Positions 31,894 to 43,430 of a DNA stretch of 64,000 nt are shown one piece after another. Both the position numbers and the translations under genes were made by a program. The notes under the pieces were generated by a model that saw only the letters and a list, made by a program, of their open reading frames with translations, had not been told where the DNA came from and ran no database searches. The first letter of the stretch is position 1. Every line of letters starts with the position of its first letter. Source of the stretch: Methylolobus aquaticus (GTDB lineage Bacteria; Pseudomonadota; Gammaproteobacteria; Methylococcales; Methylococcaceae); NCBI GenBank assembly GCA_004168015.1, contig SEYW01000010.1, positions 1-64,000 on the forward strand, written 5' to 3'.

Positions 31894-31952
31894 ATGCTAG
31901 ATGAGGTGTCCAATAACGACAAATAATAAAAACGCATTTCCTAATCGCGTTT
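31894..31952 (-). promoter_or_regulatory. Promoter and palindrome upstream of yezD and the sulfate operon
   Basis: On the minus strand TTGTCG (31917-31922) and TAGCAT (31894-31899) are separated by 17 bases, a good sigma-70 layout, with a predicted start near 31887. Further upstream AAACGC (31930-31935) and GCGTTT (31947-31952) form an interrupted palindrome centred about 54 bases before that start, a usual place for a LysR-type activator such as CysB. Confidence 0.5.
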
Positions 31953-32070
31953 CGTAATAATAAGCCGGCTGGCATGCGCTATGCGTGATTCGGGCAGGTC
32001 CAACCGCCCACGACGTTCCCGCGCTCAACGCCGTTTGACAGCGCCCCCCGGCCCGGCTAGGTTCCCCTGC

Positions 32071-33042
32071 ATGGGCCTCCGCTTCCACACCGCTCGCCAT
32101 GCACTCGCCCCTTGGGCCCGCCGCTTGAACAGCCGCAGCGTACGCACGCTCCTGGTTATCGTGGTCATGGCGGCCTTGTTGTGGAAGATCGATCGCGCGC
32201 AATTGCGCGACAGTCTGAGCGACTTTGATCCCTTGATAGGCGCCCTGTTGCTCATCGTCAATCTGGTGTTGACCGGTCTCTTCGCGTGGCGTTGGTGCAC
32301 GATCGCCCGCGCGCTGGGCGTCGCGGCTCCTTTTCGGCTGTTCGCGCGCGCGATCTGGGTCAGCCAATGTGTGAGCGAACTCGGCCCGGCGCTCATCGTT
32401 GGTGAGTTGGCTCGCTTTCAGCAACTCCGACGCCATGCCGACAACTGGTTCTTGGCTGTTAGCCAGATTCTGGACCGGCTTTCCGGCAAGGTGATATTGC
32501 TGCTGATCGTCGCAATGTTGACACCGCTGTATCTGGACTGGCTGGATTCCTTCCCCGCGCAGCAGATCGGATTCCTGATGCTGGTGCTGATCACCGGGAT
32601 CACGCTCGTGGCCGTACTGCTAAGGCGCTTTTGGCCTATTGCCCGCCTGCATCCGCGGCGGGTGATCGCACTATGCAATCCATTCAAAGCTCCGGGACAT
32701 TACGGCTTGTCGGTGATCATTCAGCTCTTGCTCGCCAGCAATCTCGCCCTTAGTGCCTTGGGGATCGGCGCGTCGGAAACGATCGCCAGCAGGGTCTTCC
32801 TGCTCGGCCCACTCGTACTGCTGGGCGTGGGTGCGGTACCGGGTCTGGTTTCGGATTGGGGCAAGCGGGAAGCCCTGGCCATCGTGATCCTCGCGCCTTC
32901 GGGGCTGACGACGGAACAACGCCTTGCCGTATCGCTGATTTTTGGCTCGGCCCACTTGCTCGCTGTCCTGCCGGCGGCACTGTTGTTGTGGTCCCGCCGC
33001 CCACCGCCAGTGGCCGGGGAACCGCTCGACGGATCCCCTTAG
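32071..33042 (+). CDS. UPF0104 / lysylphosphatidylglycerol synthase TM-region-like protein
   Basis: A 323-residue polytopic membrane protein with about eight hydrophobic segments. It starts with a basic cytoplasmic end and has the family-like block FARAIWVSQCVSELGPALIVGE, followed by a polar patch and further helices (GALLLIVNLVLTGLFAWRW precedes it). Such proteins are flippase-like and often work with glycosyltransferases or lipid carriers. ATG 32071 is chosen because the upstream extension from 31981 is Arg/Pro-rich and unlike the family. No enzyme gene lies beside it, so the substrate is unknown. Confidence 0.75.
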   Translation: MGLRFHTARHALAPWARRLNSRSVRTLLVIVVMAALLWKIDRAQLRDSLSDFDPLIGALLLIVNLVLTGLFAWRWCTIARALGVAAPFRLFARAIWVSQCVSELGPALIVGELARFQQLRRHADNWFLAVSQILDRLSGKVILLLIVAMLTPLYLDWLDSFPAQQIGFLMLVLITGITLVAVLLRRFWPIARLHPRRVIALCNPFKAPGHYGLSVIIQLLLASNLALSALGIGASETIASRVFLLGPLVLLGVGAVPGLVSDWGKREALAIVILAPSGLTTEQRLAVSLIFGSAHLLAVLPAALLLWSRRPPPVAGEPLDGSP

Positions 33043-33100
33043 TGAGCCCAGGAAAGGCGGTAAATCTGCGTCACGACAATGCCCGGATCGACACGGGAGG

Positions 33101-34456
33101 TCAGCGGTTCCGCTTCCCAGCGGTGCATGCCGCGGTGGGGCGAAAATACTCCCTGGTCTCGCTCCTGATGACACCCGACAGCAGCAGCAATCCGATGAGG
33201 TTGGGCACCGCCATCATGCCGTTCATCAGGTCCGAAAAGCTCCATACCAGTTCCAGCTTAGTCATCGCCCCCACCATGATCATGGAGACGAACACGACCC
33301 GGTAAGGTTTGATTCCCCGCGGTCCGACGAGATACTCGATGGCCTTCTCTCCATAGTAGTTCCAGCCGATCAGGGTCGAGTAGCCGAACAGCGAAATCCC
33401 GAGGGTGACGATCAGGCCGCCCGCCACGCCGAGCGTCTCCGCGAAGCTCGCCGCCGTCAGATCCGCCGCACTCACCCCGGCTTTCCACGCATCCGCAGTC
33501 AGGATGATCAGCGCGGTCATGGAACAGACAACCAGGGTATCGATGAAGGTCTGAGTCATGCTGACCAGCGCCTGTTCCACCGGTGAATGGCTTCTTGCCG
33601 CGGCTGCGGCGATCGGCGCGGAGCCGAGTCCCGACTCATTCGAGAACACCCCGCGCGCGACTCCGTAACGGATTGCCGCCGCCACACCGGCACCCGCCAT
33701 GCCGCCCTCGCCGGCCGCGGGCGTGAATGCATGACGAAAGATCAAGGCGAACGCGCCCGGAAGCTCGTCCCAGTTCATGGCTAGCACGACCAAGGCGGCA
33801 CCGACGTAGCCCACGATCATGAAGGGAACCAGAATCGAGGTGAAGCGTCCGATGGACTTGACGCCTCCCAGAATCACCAGGCCCGTCAGCAGCGTCATGG
33901 CGACACCACTTTGCCAATCGCGAAGGCCAAACGACGAAGAGAGCGCCGCGGCGACCGAATTCGCCTGGGTCATGTTGCCGATACCAAAGGTCGCCAGGGC
34001 CGTGAAGACGGCAAAGAGCCAGCCGAGACGGGGCAGTCCTGCGCCTTTCGCGAGGTAGTACATCGGCCCGCCGCGCATTCCATGCGGGCCCTTCTCCCGA
34101 TACTTCACGGCCAGGACAGCCTCGGAGTACTTCGTCGCCATACCGACCAACCCGGTCATCCACATCCAGAACACGGCACCGGGGCCACCGAGCGTGATGG
34201 CCGTCGCGACACCGACGATGTTCCCGATCCCCACCGTGGCGGCCAGCGCCGTCATCAAAGCCGCAAAATGGCTGATATCGCCGTCCGCGCCATGTTCCTT
34301 GCGCCAGATCAGTCTCAATGCCAGGGACAAGCGCCGGAACTGTAATCCCTTTAAGATCATCGTGAGATAGCAACCCGTCCCAACCAAGGCGACCAGCATC
34401 GGCGCACCCCAAATCCAGCTCGACAGCAATGTGATGGCCGCTTCGACTTTTTCCAT
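33101..34456 (-). CDS. Sodium/alanine (glycine) symporter, AGCS family
   Basis: A 451-residue transporter with about ten to eleven helices. AGCS landmarks are [65 protein letters not shown] and [20 protein letters not shown]. It imports alanine or glycine with Na+ or H+. It stands alone and converges on the upstream membrane protein gene. Alanine use also appears further on, in an alanine dehydrogenase gene at 58.5 kb, but the two are not linked. Confidence 0.95.
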   Translation of the reverse strand: MEKVEAAITLLSSWIWGAPMLVALVGTGCYLTMILKGLQFRRLSLALRLIWRKEHGADGDISHFAALMTALAATVGIGNIVGVATAITLGGPGAVFWMWMTGLVGMATKYSEAVLAVKYREKGPHGMRGGPMYYLAKGAGLPRLGWLFAVFTALATFGIGNMTQANSVAAALSSSFGLRDWQSGVAMTLLTGLVILGGVKSIGRFTSILVPFMIVGYVGAALVVLAMNWDELPGAFALIFRHAFTPAAGEGGMAGAGVAAAIRYGVARGVFSNESGLGSAPIAAAAARSHSPVEQALVSMTQTFIDTLVVCSMTALIILTADAWKAGVSAADLTAASFAETLGVAGGLIVTLGISLFGYSTLIGWNYYGEKAIEYLVGPRGIKPYRVVFVSMIMVGAMTKLELVWSFSDLMNGMMAVPNLIGLLLLSGVIRSETREYFRPTAACTAGKRNR

Positions 34457-34857
34457 GATCCAGTGCTTTCAGGTCAATTTGGTGGGAAACCGAATGGGTT
34501 ACGGCGTCCTCGGCCGATGCTGTTGCAGCGTTCGCGGCAAGGCCGCTCTACGAAAATTGGCTTAAACCGACGACGCTGAAGTTTACCAGAGCGTGTCAAA
34601 GCGGCAGGCAGCGGTGTGAGATGCGAAGGGGTTTGGGTCGGAAGCGCGGAAAGCCGGTGGTCGAGCAAACGACACCTGGAAGGTTTAAGCGAGTAACAGC
34701 GCCCGCGGAAGATCGGAGGGGAGGGGGTGACCCTCCGCGGGCTGGCTCAATGCCGTTGCCGTCCATCGAGCCTGCTGCCAGCCCCCGGGGACTCCGCCTC
34801 TCGGGGACGATTGAAGTCTAGGAGACGACAAGCTAACCAGCTCGCTATTAAAAATAT
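34457..34857. other. Intergenic region with a long GC-rich hairpin
   Basis: About 400 bases upstream of the AGCS gene and downstream of the sigma-factor remnant. It contains a nine-pair perfect stem (GCCCGCGGA at 34701-34709 with TCCGCGGGC at 34734-34742) and a competing inner stem (GAGGG 34721-34725 with CCCTC 34731-34735). No coding frame is convincing. Confidence 0.4.
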
Positions 34858-35035
34858 TCAATGGAACAGCAGGTCGGCGTCGTAGCCTTGTTCCTCGGCC
34901 CGTTGCTTCAACTCTTTCAGGGCGGCGTTCTGCAATTGCCGGACGCGCTCGCGCGGCAGGCAGCGCAGAGGCCCGAGCGCGATTGACCTGAACGTCCAGA
35001 CTGGCAGCACAGCCATCCGAGGGGGGCCAAGGGAC
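34858..35035 (-). pseudogene. C-terminal remnant of a sigma-70 family (RpoS-like) gene
   Basis: The minus-strand peptide PRERVRQLQNAALKELKQ, then RAEEQGYDADLLFH and a TGA at 34858-34860, matches the recognition helix and C-terminal tail of sigma region 4.2 (typical RERVRQIQ...LR). Just upstream the frame gives TFRSIALG with about four extra residues before PRERV. The piece SDGCAASLDVQ, resembling region 4.1, appears only in another frame, so a shift is needed. The rest of a sigma gene, some 250 residues, is absent. RpoS is the best guess because of the tail ending in LF. Confidence 0.55.
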
Positions 35036-35279
35036 CACACAGGCAAGCATTTGAGGCATGCTCCCGTGTCGTCCGAGCCGGCGCCCCGCCCAGCCGGTCG
35101 CAAGCACGCTTCTCGGCGATCGCACTGCGCCAGAGTGGCAGTGGCGGAGTCGGATCGGAACGGAGAGGTGGCGTCTGGGGTGAAGAGAGCTCTCGCAATC
35201 TAGCAGCGCCTTGCGAGTGTCGCTGAAGCCTGCCTGCGGCGCGGCGCCGCCACCCCTGGTTTGCGGGACAGCAAGGAAT

Positions 35280-35366
35280 TGGTGCCTCGGGCCGGAATCG
35301 AACCGGCACGGGTGTTACCCCGCGGGATTTTAAGTCCCGTGTGTCTACCTGTTCCACCACCGAGGC
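35280..35366 (-). tRNA. tRNA-Leu (TAA)
   Basis: A class II tRNA on the minus strand. The acceptor stem GCCTCGG pairs with CCGAGGC, and the CCA end is encoded (35280-35282). The anticodon arm CGGGA-CTTAAAA-TCCCG gives anticodon TAA. A long variable arm follows, and the T-arm has GGTTCGATTCC. A TATTCT box upstream (35384-35389) may be its -10. Confidence 0.95.
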
Positions 35367-35492
35367 CATGGTGATCGTCGACTAGAATATCAGATAAGCC
35401 GGGTAGGGGATCTCCATGAGCATTCGCTCATCCCACCGCTGCCCGTGTGACCCCACTTTCGCGAACCCGACTCCCCGGGAGTAACGCAAATC

Positions 35493-36185
35493 ATGCGCCC
35501 CTGTTCGGTATCCCGATCGAACCTCGATCCCATCAAATCCATAGCGTTCCGTCGCCGGTGTCGACTGCCGCTCTGGCTAGCGTTCTTGCTTCTCACCGCC
35601 TGCGGAGACGATGGACCAAGACTCCCGGTACTGTCCCCGGATGCTTCGATCATCGCATTCGGCGACAGCCTTACGTCGGGGGTTGGTGCAGCACCAGGCC
35701 AGGATTATCCAAGCCAGCTCGCGCGCCTAACCGGCTTCCGGGTGACAAACGCCGGCGTCCCCATGGAGGTGAGTGCCGAGGGCCTGGCTCGACTGCCAGC
35801 GCTGCTGGATGAGAATCCCGCCAATCTTCTGATCCTCATTCACGGCGGGAATGACTTCCTGCGCAACCTGCCGCAGGAGCAGACGGCTGCGAATCTCACG
35901 GCAATGATTGCCGCGGCCCGAAGCCGCGGGATCTCGGTCGTGATGCTAGGCGTACCGCGACCAGCCTTGTTCGGCTTGTCGAGTGCCGAATTCTACGACG
36001 AACTGGCAGAGTCGACCGGCACACCGATCGACGGCGAAACGCTGCCGGCTATTTTGAGTGACAATTCCCTTAAGTCGGATTTGGTGCACCCCAACGACGA
36101 AGGCTATCGCCGGCTTGCCGAAGCGACGGCCAGCCTGTTACGGGCCAGCGGGGCCTGGAGCGGCACTGTTTATTCAAACGACTGA
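35493..36185 (+). CDS. GDSL/SGNH hydrolase lipoprotein (TesA-like esterase)
   Basis: A 230-residue SGNH hydrolase. Block I is FGDSLTSG with the nucleophile Ser; block III is HGGNDFLRN; block V is the His of LVHPNDEGY with its preceding Asp. The N-terminus has a hydrophobic segment ending in a lipobox (LLTAC), so it is probably an exported lipoprotein. Relatives are arylesterases or lysophospholipases like TesA. A GGGAGT lies about 12 bases before ATG 35493. It is single and unlinked to neighbours. Confidence 0.88.
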   Translation: MRPCSVSRSNLDPIKSIAFRRRCRLPLWLAFLLLTACGDDGPRLPVLSPDASIIAFGDSLTSGVGAAPGQDYPSQLARLTGFRVTNAGVPMEVSAEGLARLPALLDENPANLLILIHGGNDFLRNLPQEQTAANLTAMIAAARSRGISVVMLGVPRPALFGLSSAEFYDELAESTGTPIDGETLPAILSDNSLKSDLVHPNDEGYRRLAEATASLLRASGAWSGTVYSND

Positions 36186-36460
36186 CGCCGATCCCAGTCC
36201 GCCTGGGTGCGGACCGCAGGGTGCATGCAACGCACCACACACACGCCGACAATTCCGGACCAGGGGCCATGCGGGTAGTGGGCTTTGCAGTCAATGACTT
36301 TCCGCCGCCTGGATGTTCTCGCGCTCCAGACCCGCCTCCCCGCCTCAGGCAATTGCGGCATACGTGAGCGAGGAAAGTGCCAGGGGTCCGCCAGGCAAAC
36401 CCCACCTCGCCCGAGAGTCACGAAGTCCGTGGGGGGTCAGAGCGATCGCTCTGAATCAAT

Positions 36461-36553
36461 TGGCGGAGAGAGAGGGATTCGAACCCTCGATGGGCGTTTT
36501 GTGCCCATACTCCCTTAGCAGGGGAGCGCCTTCAGCCGCTCGGCCATCTCTCC
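36461..36553 (-). tRNA. tRNA-Ser (GCT)
   Basis: A class II tRNA on the minus strand. The acceptor GGAGAGA pairs with TCTCTCC and the CCA end is encoded. The anticodon arm CTCCC-CTGCTAA-GGGAG gives anticodon GCT. A long variable arm and the T-arm GGTTCGAATCC follow. The csrA gene is just upstream, as in many gammaproteobacteria. Confidence 0.95.
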
Positions 36554-36575
36554 GAAGTTTGGTTCGACTAGCAGG

Positions 36576-36785
36576 CTAGTCGTTGTCCGGCGCAGACCGG
36601 TCGTGTGCTCCCTGCGCTTGCTGTTCCTTTTTTATCCGTTCATAAATTTCTTCACGGTGAACGGAAACCTCTTTCGGGGCGTTGACTCCGATGCGGACTT
36701 GGTTACCTTTCACTCCGAGGACGGTGACCGTTACATCGTCGCCGATCATTAACGTCTCCCCAACCCTACGAGTCAAAATCAACAT
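36576..36785 (-). CDS. csrA: Carbon storage regulator CsrA
   Basis: CsrA is an RNA-binding dimer that controls translation of many mRNAs by binding GGA loops. The 69-residue protein begins with the invariant [18 protein letters not shown] and has the [10 protein letters not shown] helix; Leu4, Arg6 and Arg44 regions important for RNA binding are intact. AAGGAAG precedes the ATG. It follows lysC and precedes tRNA-Ser, the common gammaproteobacterial order. A candidate extended -10 lies in the gap from lysC. Confidence 0.97.
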   Translation of the reverse strand: MLILTRRVGETLMIGDDVTVTVLGVKGNQVRIGVNAPKEVSVHREEIYERIKKEQQAQGAHDRSAPDND

Positions 36786-36876
36786 AGTTACTTCCTTTTC
36801 CGCCTCAACCCAACATCGCTGCAGGCACCAACCCTCTGGAGCTAAACTGCCACGCTTCAACCGCCTGGGAAAGTGC

Positions 36877-36885
36877 ATGTTAGCA
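36877..36885 (-). promoter_or_regulatory. Candidate extended -10 element for csrA
   Basis: TG followed by one base and then TAACAT (36877-36882) on the minus strand, about 90 bases before the csrA ATG. There is no clear -35 at the expected spacing, so this would be an extended -10 promoter. Confidence 0.3.
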
Positions 36886-36918
36886 AATTTTCGCTACCCG
36901 AGAAACAAGTTACTTCGG

Positions 36919-38148
36919 CTAGTCCGCATGAGGCGAGTTTTCGAGTTGAAATGCTTCATGCAGCGCACGCACCGCCAATTCCAGGTACCGTTCATCGACA
37001 ACCACTGAGATCTTGATCTCCGACGTGGAGATCATTCGAATATTGATCCCCTCGTTGGCCAAGGTTTCAAACATTTTGCTGGCGATACCCGCATGCGAAC
37101 GCATGCCGACTCCGACGAGCGAAATCTTGACGATATGGGTGTCGCCCGTCACTTCCCGAGCACCCAACTCGCGTTTACAGTCTTCCAGCACAGCCAGCGC
37201 TCGGCTGTAGTCATTCCGGTTGACCGTGAAGGTGAAGTCGGTCGTTTTGTCCCCCGCCACATTTTGGACAATCATATCGACCTCAATGTTCGCAGCCGCG
37301 ACCGGGCCCAGTATTGCGTGGGCTACGCCCGGACGGTCGGGCACGCCCTGAACCGTCAGCTTGGCTTCGTCGCGATTGAACGCGATTCCGGAGATCAATG
37401 CTTTCTCCAACGCTTGTTCCTCATAAGTGATCAGCGTTCCGGGCCCCTCCACGAAGCTGGAGAGCACCCGCAACGCCACGTTGTACTTGCCCGCGAACTC
37501 GACGGACCGGATCTGCAGCACCTTCGATCCCAGGCTGGCCATCTCGAGCATTTCCTCGAAGGTGATCCTGTCCAATCGACGCGCACGTGGCTCGATCCGC
37601 GGATCGGTGGTGTAGACACCGTCCACGTCGGTATAGATCAGACATTCATCAGCCCTCAGGGCGGCCGCCAACGCGACCGCCGTCGTATCCGAGCCTCCGC
37701 GCCCCAGGGTGGTGATATCCCCGGCTTCGGTCACGCCCTGAAAGCCGGCGACGACCACCACCCGCCCCGCGGACAGATCCTGCCGGAGCCGGTCGGTGTC
37801 GATATCGAGGATCCGGGCCTTGGTGTGAGCCTCATCGGTGACGATCCTGACCTGTCCTCCCGTGTACGAGGCGGCTGGACAACCGCGCGCCTGCAGCGCG
37901 ATGCTCAGCAGCGCGATGGTCACCTGTTCCCCCGTGGAGAGCAGAACGTCCATCTCCCGCGGATCCGGCGAACCGTCGATTTCATGAGCCAGAGCGACGA
38001 GCCGATTCGTTTCACCGCTCATCGCTGACACGACCACAACCACCTGTTCGCCGCGCTCACGCGCCGCAATGACCTTATTCGCGACTTCTTTGATCCGCTC
38101 GACCGATCCGACCGAGGTCCCACCGTATTTGTGAACGTACAGCGCCAT
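36919..38148 (-). CDS. lysC: Aspartate kinase
   Basis: LysC phosphorylates aspartate, the first step to lysine, threonine, methionine and diaminopimelate. The 409-residue protein starts with the kinase motif YVHKYGGTSVGSV, has GFQGVTEAGDITTLGRGGSD in the catalytic domain and two C-terminal ACT domains that bind feedback inhibitors. ATG 38148 is the family start; the frame is open upstream toward alaS. It lies 28 bases after alaS, consistent with co-transcription, while csrA has its own candidate promoter. Confidence 0.96.
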   Translation of the reverse strand: MALYVHKYGGTSVGSVERIKEVANKVIAARERGEQVVVVVSAMSGETNRLVALAHEIDGSPDPREMDVLLSTGEQVTIALLSIALQARGCPAASYTGGQVRIVTDEAHTKARILDIDTDRLRQDLSAGRVVVVAGFQGVTEAGDITTLGRGGSDTTAVALAAALRADECLIYTDVDGVYTTDPRIEPRARRLDRITFEEMLEMASLGSKVLQIRSVEFAGKYNVALRVLSSFVEGPGTLITYEEQALEKALISGIAFNRDEAKLTVQGVPDRPGVAHAILGPVAAANIEVDMIVQNVAGDKTTDFTFTVNRNDYSRALAVLEDCKRELGAREVTGDTHIVKISLVGVGMRSHAGIASKMFETLANEGINIRMISTSEIKISVVVDERYLELAVRALHEAFQLENSPHAD

Positions 38149-38176
38149 CTTTGCTTGAATCTTTGTTGGTTGCCCG

Positions 38177-40777
<2,601 letters not shown>

Positions 40778-40784
40778 ACGCGAT

Positions 40785-41257
40785 TCAGTGGTTTGGCAAA
40801 TCGGAAAAGGAGTCGCGCGGCAAAGGCGATTGCATCACGCGACGTATCTGTTCGCTGCTGAACCCGCGCTGTAGCAAGTAGCGCCAGCGCGATTGCAGGT
40901 CCCGGTCGGAAGTGGGTGGGCCGGCCCCGAAACGCTTTCGGTAGAGCCGTTCGAGCACGGCGTCCCAGTCGATGTCCTCGTCGGGGATTACGGAAGGTTC
41001 CACACCCATCTGGCGGAGTTCACTGACGACGCGCATCCGCCCATAACCCTGCTCGGCGCGCCTGCGCACGATCATCGCCGCGAAGCGGCTGTCATCGAGC
41101 AAGCCCTCGGCGGAAAGCGACGCGAGTACCGTGCCCACGCTGTCCGCGGAAAAGCCCTTGGCTCGCAGCCGCTGCGCCAATTCCGCCCGAGCGTAGTCAC
41201 GACGCGCCAGATACCGCAGGCTGACTGCACGGATCTCGGCCGCGACTGTATCGGATG

Positions 41258-41261
<4 letters not shown>
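40785..41261 (-). CDS. recX: Regulatory protein RecX
   Basis: RecX binds RecA filaments and inhibits their activity. The 158-residue protein shows the tandem three-helix repeats ([43 protein letters not shown]). In this frame there is no ATG, GTG or TTG between the expected N-terminus and ATG 41441, which would place 60 residues inside recA. The best candidate is CTG at 41259-41261, which overlaps the recA TGA as CTGA. This implies coupling by a rare start codon. The gene ends eight bases before alaS. Confidence 0.85.
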
Positions 41262-42307
<1,046 letters not shown>

Positions 42308-42338
42308 TTACCTGCATCCACATCAGTAAACGGGGTCA

Positions 42339-42911
42339 TTATTTCATACTGCCGCCAGCGGGAGTAGATTGCAGACGCCAGCGCCGGAGCACACAGTACT
42401 CGGACCCCGACGGGCGGAGCGTGGATTCCACCAGGACGACCGACTCGACCGGCCAGATGATCGTCGGGGTCGCGGGCGGAAACGGCACGGTTAGGCATAC
42501 CTTGCGACCCAGCGTGACATGCGGTATCGGCGCCAAAGCTTCCGGGTTTGCGGAGCCGCGGTCGAGCGCCGCGCGCAGACTTGCCTCGAGCTCGCCCCAC
42601 GCAGAAGGCACGACACTGGGCTCCATCCACAGCAGCTGGCGTCGGCGCCGATATCGCAGCTGATTCAGTTGCAGCGTGAAGGACGCAGCGTCGGGTTCCC
42701 TCTGATGGCAAAGATACTCCAGCTGCGCCGGGGATACGGAGCCTAGGAACCGCAGCGTGATGTGGAAGTTCTCGGCGCGAACCCAGCGCGCTTGCGCGTG
42801 CTGGGCCAACTCCCGGACGCTGGCCTCGAGCGCGGCGCGAACGCCGTCGCTAGGCCAGAGGGCGTAGAAGACCCGGTGCCGAGCTCGGGCTGCGTCAGCC
42901 TCGCAGGGCAT
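42339..42911 (-). CDS. thpR: RNA 2',3'-cyclic phosphodiesterase (2H family)
   Basis: A 190-residue 2H phosphoesterase, formerly called LigT. The two HxT motifs are His50-Thr52 (FHITLRFLG) and His131-Thr133 (PHVTLGR). It hydrolyses cyclic 2',3' RNA ends. ATG 42911 lies within the pncC 3' end and the genes overlap by 17 bases. It is located between pncC and recA, a known gammaproteobacterial arrangement. Confidence 0.92.
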   Translation of the reverse strand: MPCEADAARARHRVFYALWPSDGVRAALEASVRELAQHAQARWVRAENFHITLRFLGSVSPAQLEYLCHQREPDAASFTLQLNQLRYRRRRQLLWMEPSVVPSAWGELEASLRAALDRGSANPEALAPIPHVTLGRKVCLTVPFPPATPTIIWPVESVVLVESTLRPSGSEYCVLRRWRLQSTPAGGSMK

Positions 42912-43386
42912 CGAGCAGGCCTCGCAATGCCGCCTCGATCGACTGCCGGCGTACAGCGGCGCGGTCGCCCGCGAAGTGGTAACAGCGCGAGCAGCCCTGA
43001 CCGCGTGCCGAGCTCCAATGGATCCAGACCGTCCCGACCGGCTTGTCAGCCGATCCGCCGGTCGGTCCCGCGATCCCACTGATCGCGATGGCCCAATCGG
43101 CTCCGAGGCGTGCCAACGCACCTCGCGCCATCGCCGCCACGGTTTCCTCACTGACTGCGCCGCATCGAACCAGTACCTCCGGCGCAACCCCCAGCAGTTC
43201 CGTCTTGGCGTGGTTGCTGTAGGTCACGAAGGCGGCTTCAAACCAGGCGGATGCGCCCGCGATCGCGGTGAGGGTCTCGGCTATGCCGCCTCCGGTACAT
43301 GACTCGGCCGTAATCAGCGTATCGCCACGCTTCGCGAGCGCCGCGCCCACCTCGCCTGCCAGCCCGATCAGCGCTTCATCGTTCAT
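42895..43386 (-). CDS. pncC: Nicotinamide-nucleotide amidohydrolase (CinA C-terminal domain)
   Basis: PncC deamidates NMN to nicotinate mononucleotide in NAD salvage. The 163-residue protein is a stand-alone CinA-C domain with [31 protein letters not shown] and [20 protein letters not shown]. The longer CinA COG1058 domain is absent, as is usual in gammaproteobacteria. It is divergent from mutS, with only 44 bases between. Confidence 0.95.
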   Translation of the reverse strand: MNDEALIGLAGEVGAALAKRGDTLITAESCTGGGIAETLTAIAGASAWFEAAFVTYSNHAKTELLGVAPEVLVRCGAVSEETVAAMARGALARLGADWAIAISGIAGPTGGSADKPVGTVWIHWSSARGQGCSRCYHFAGDRAAVRRQSIEAALRGLLDALRG

Positions 43387-43430
43387 GTAAACTGCCCCGT
43401 CTGCCGAACCTCATTGTATCCCAGCCTCCG

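Noticed and set aside
24429-31952. Sulfur-related riboswitch in the sulfate operon leader
   Set aside because: The leader before yezD is only about 40 bases and no SAM or similar aptamer pattern was seen.
34917-35369. Minus-strand 150-codon frame starting at tRNA-Leu
   Set aside because: Its first 27 codons are the tRNA sequence itself and the rest has no domain; it is not a gene.
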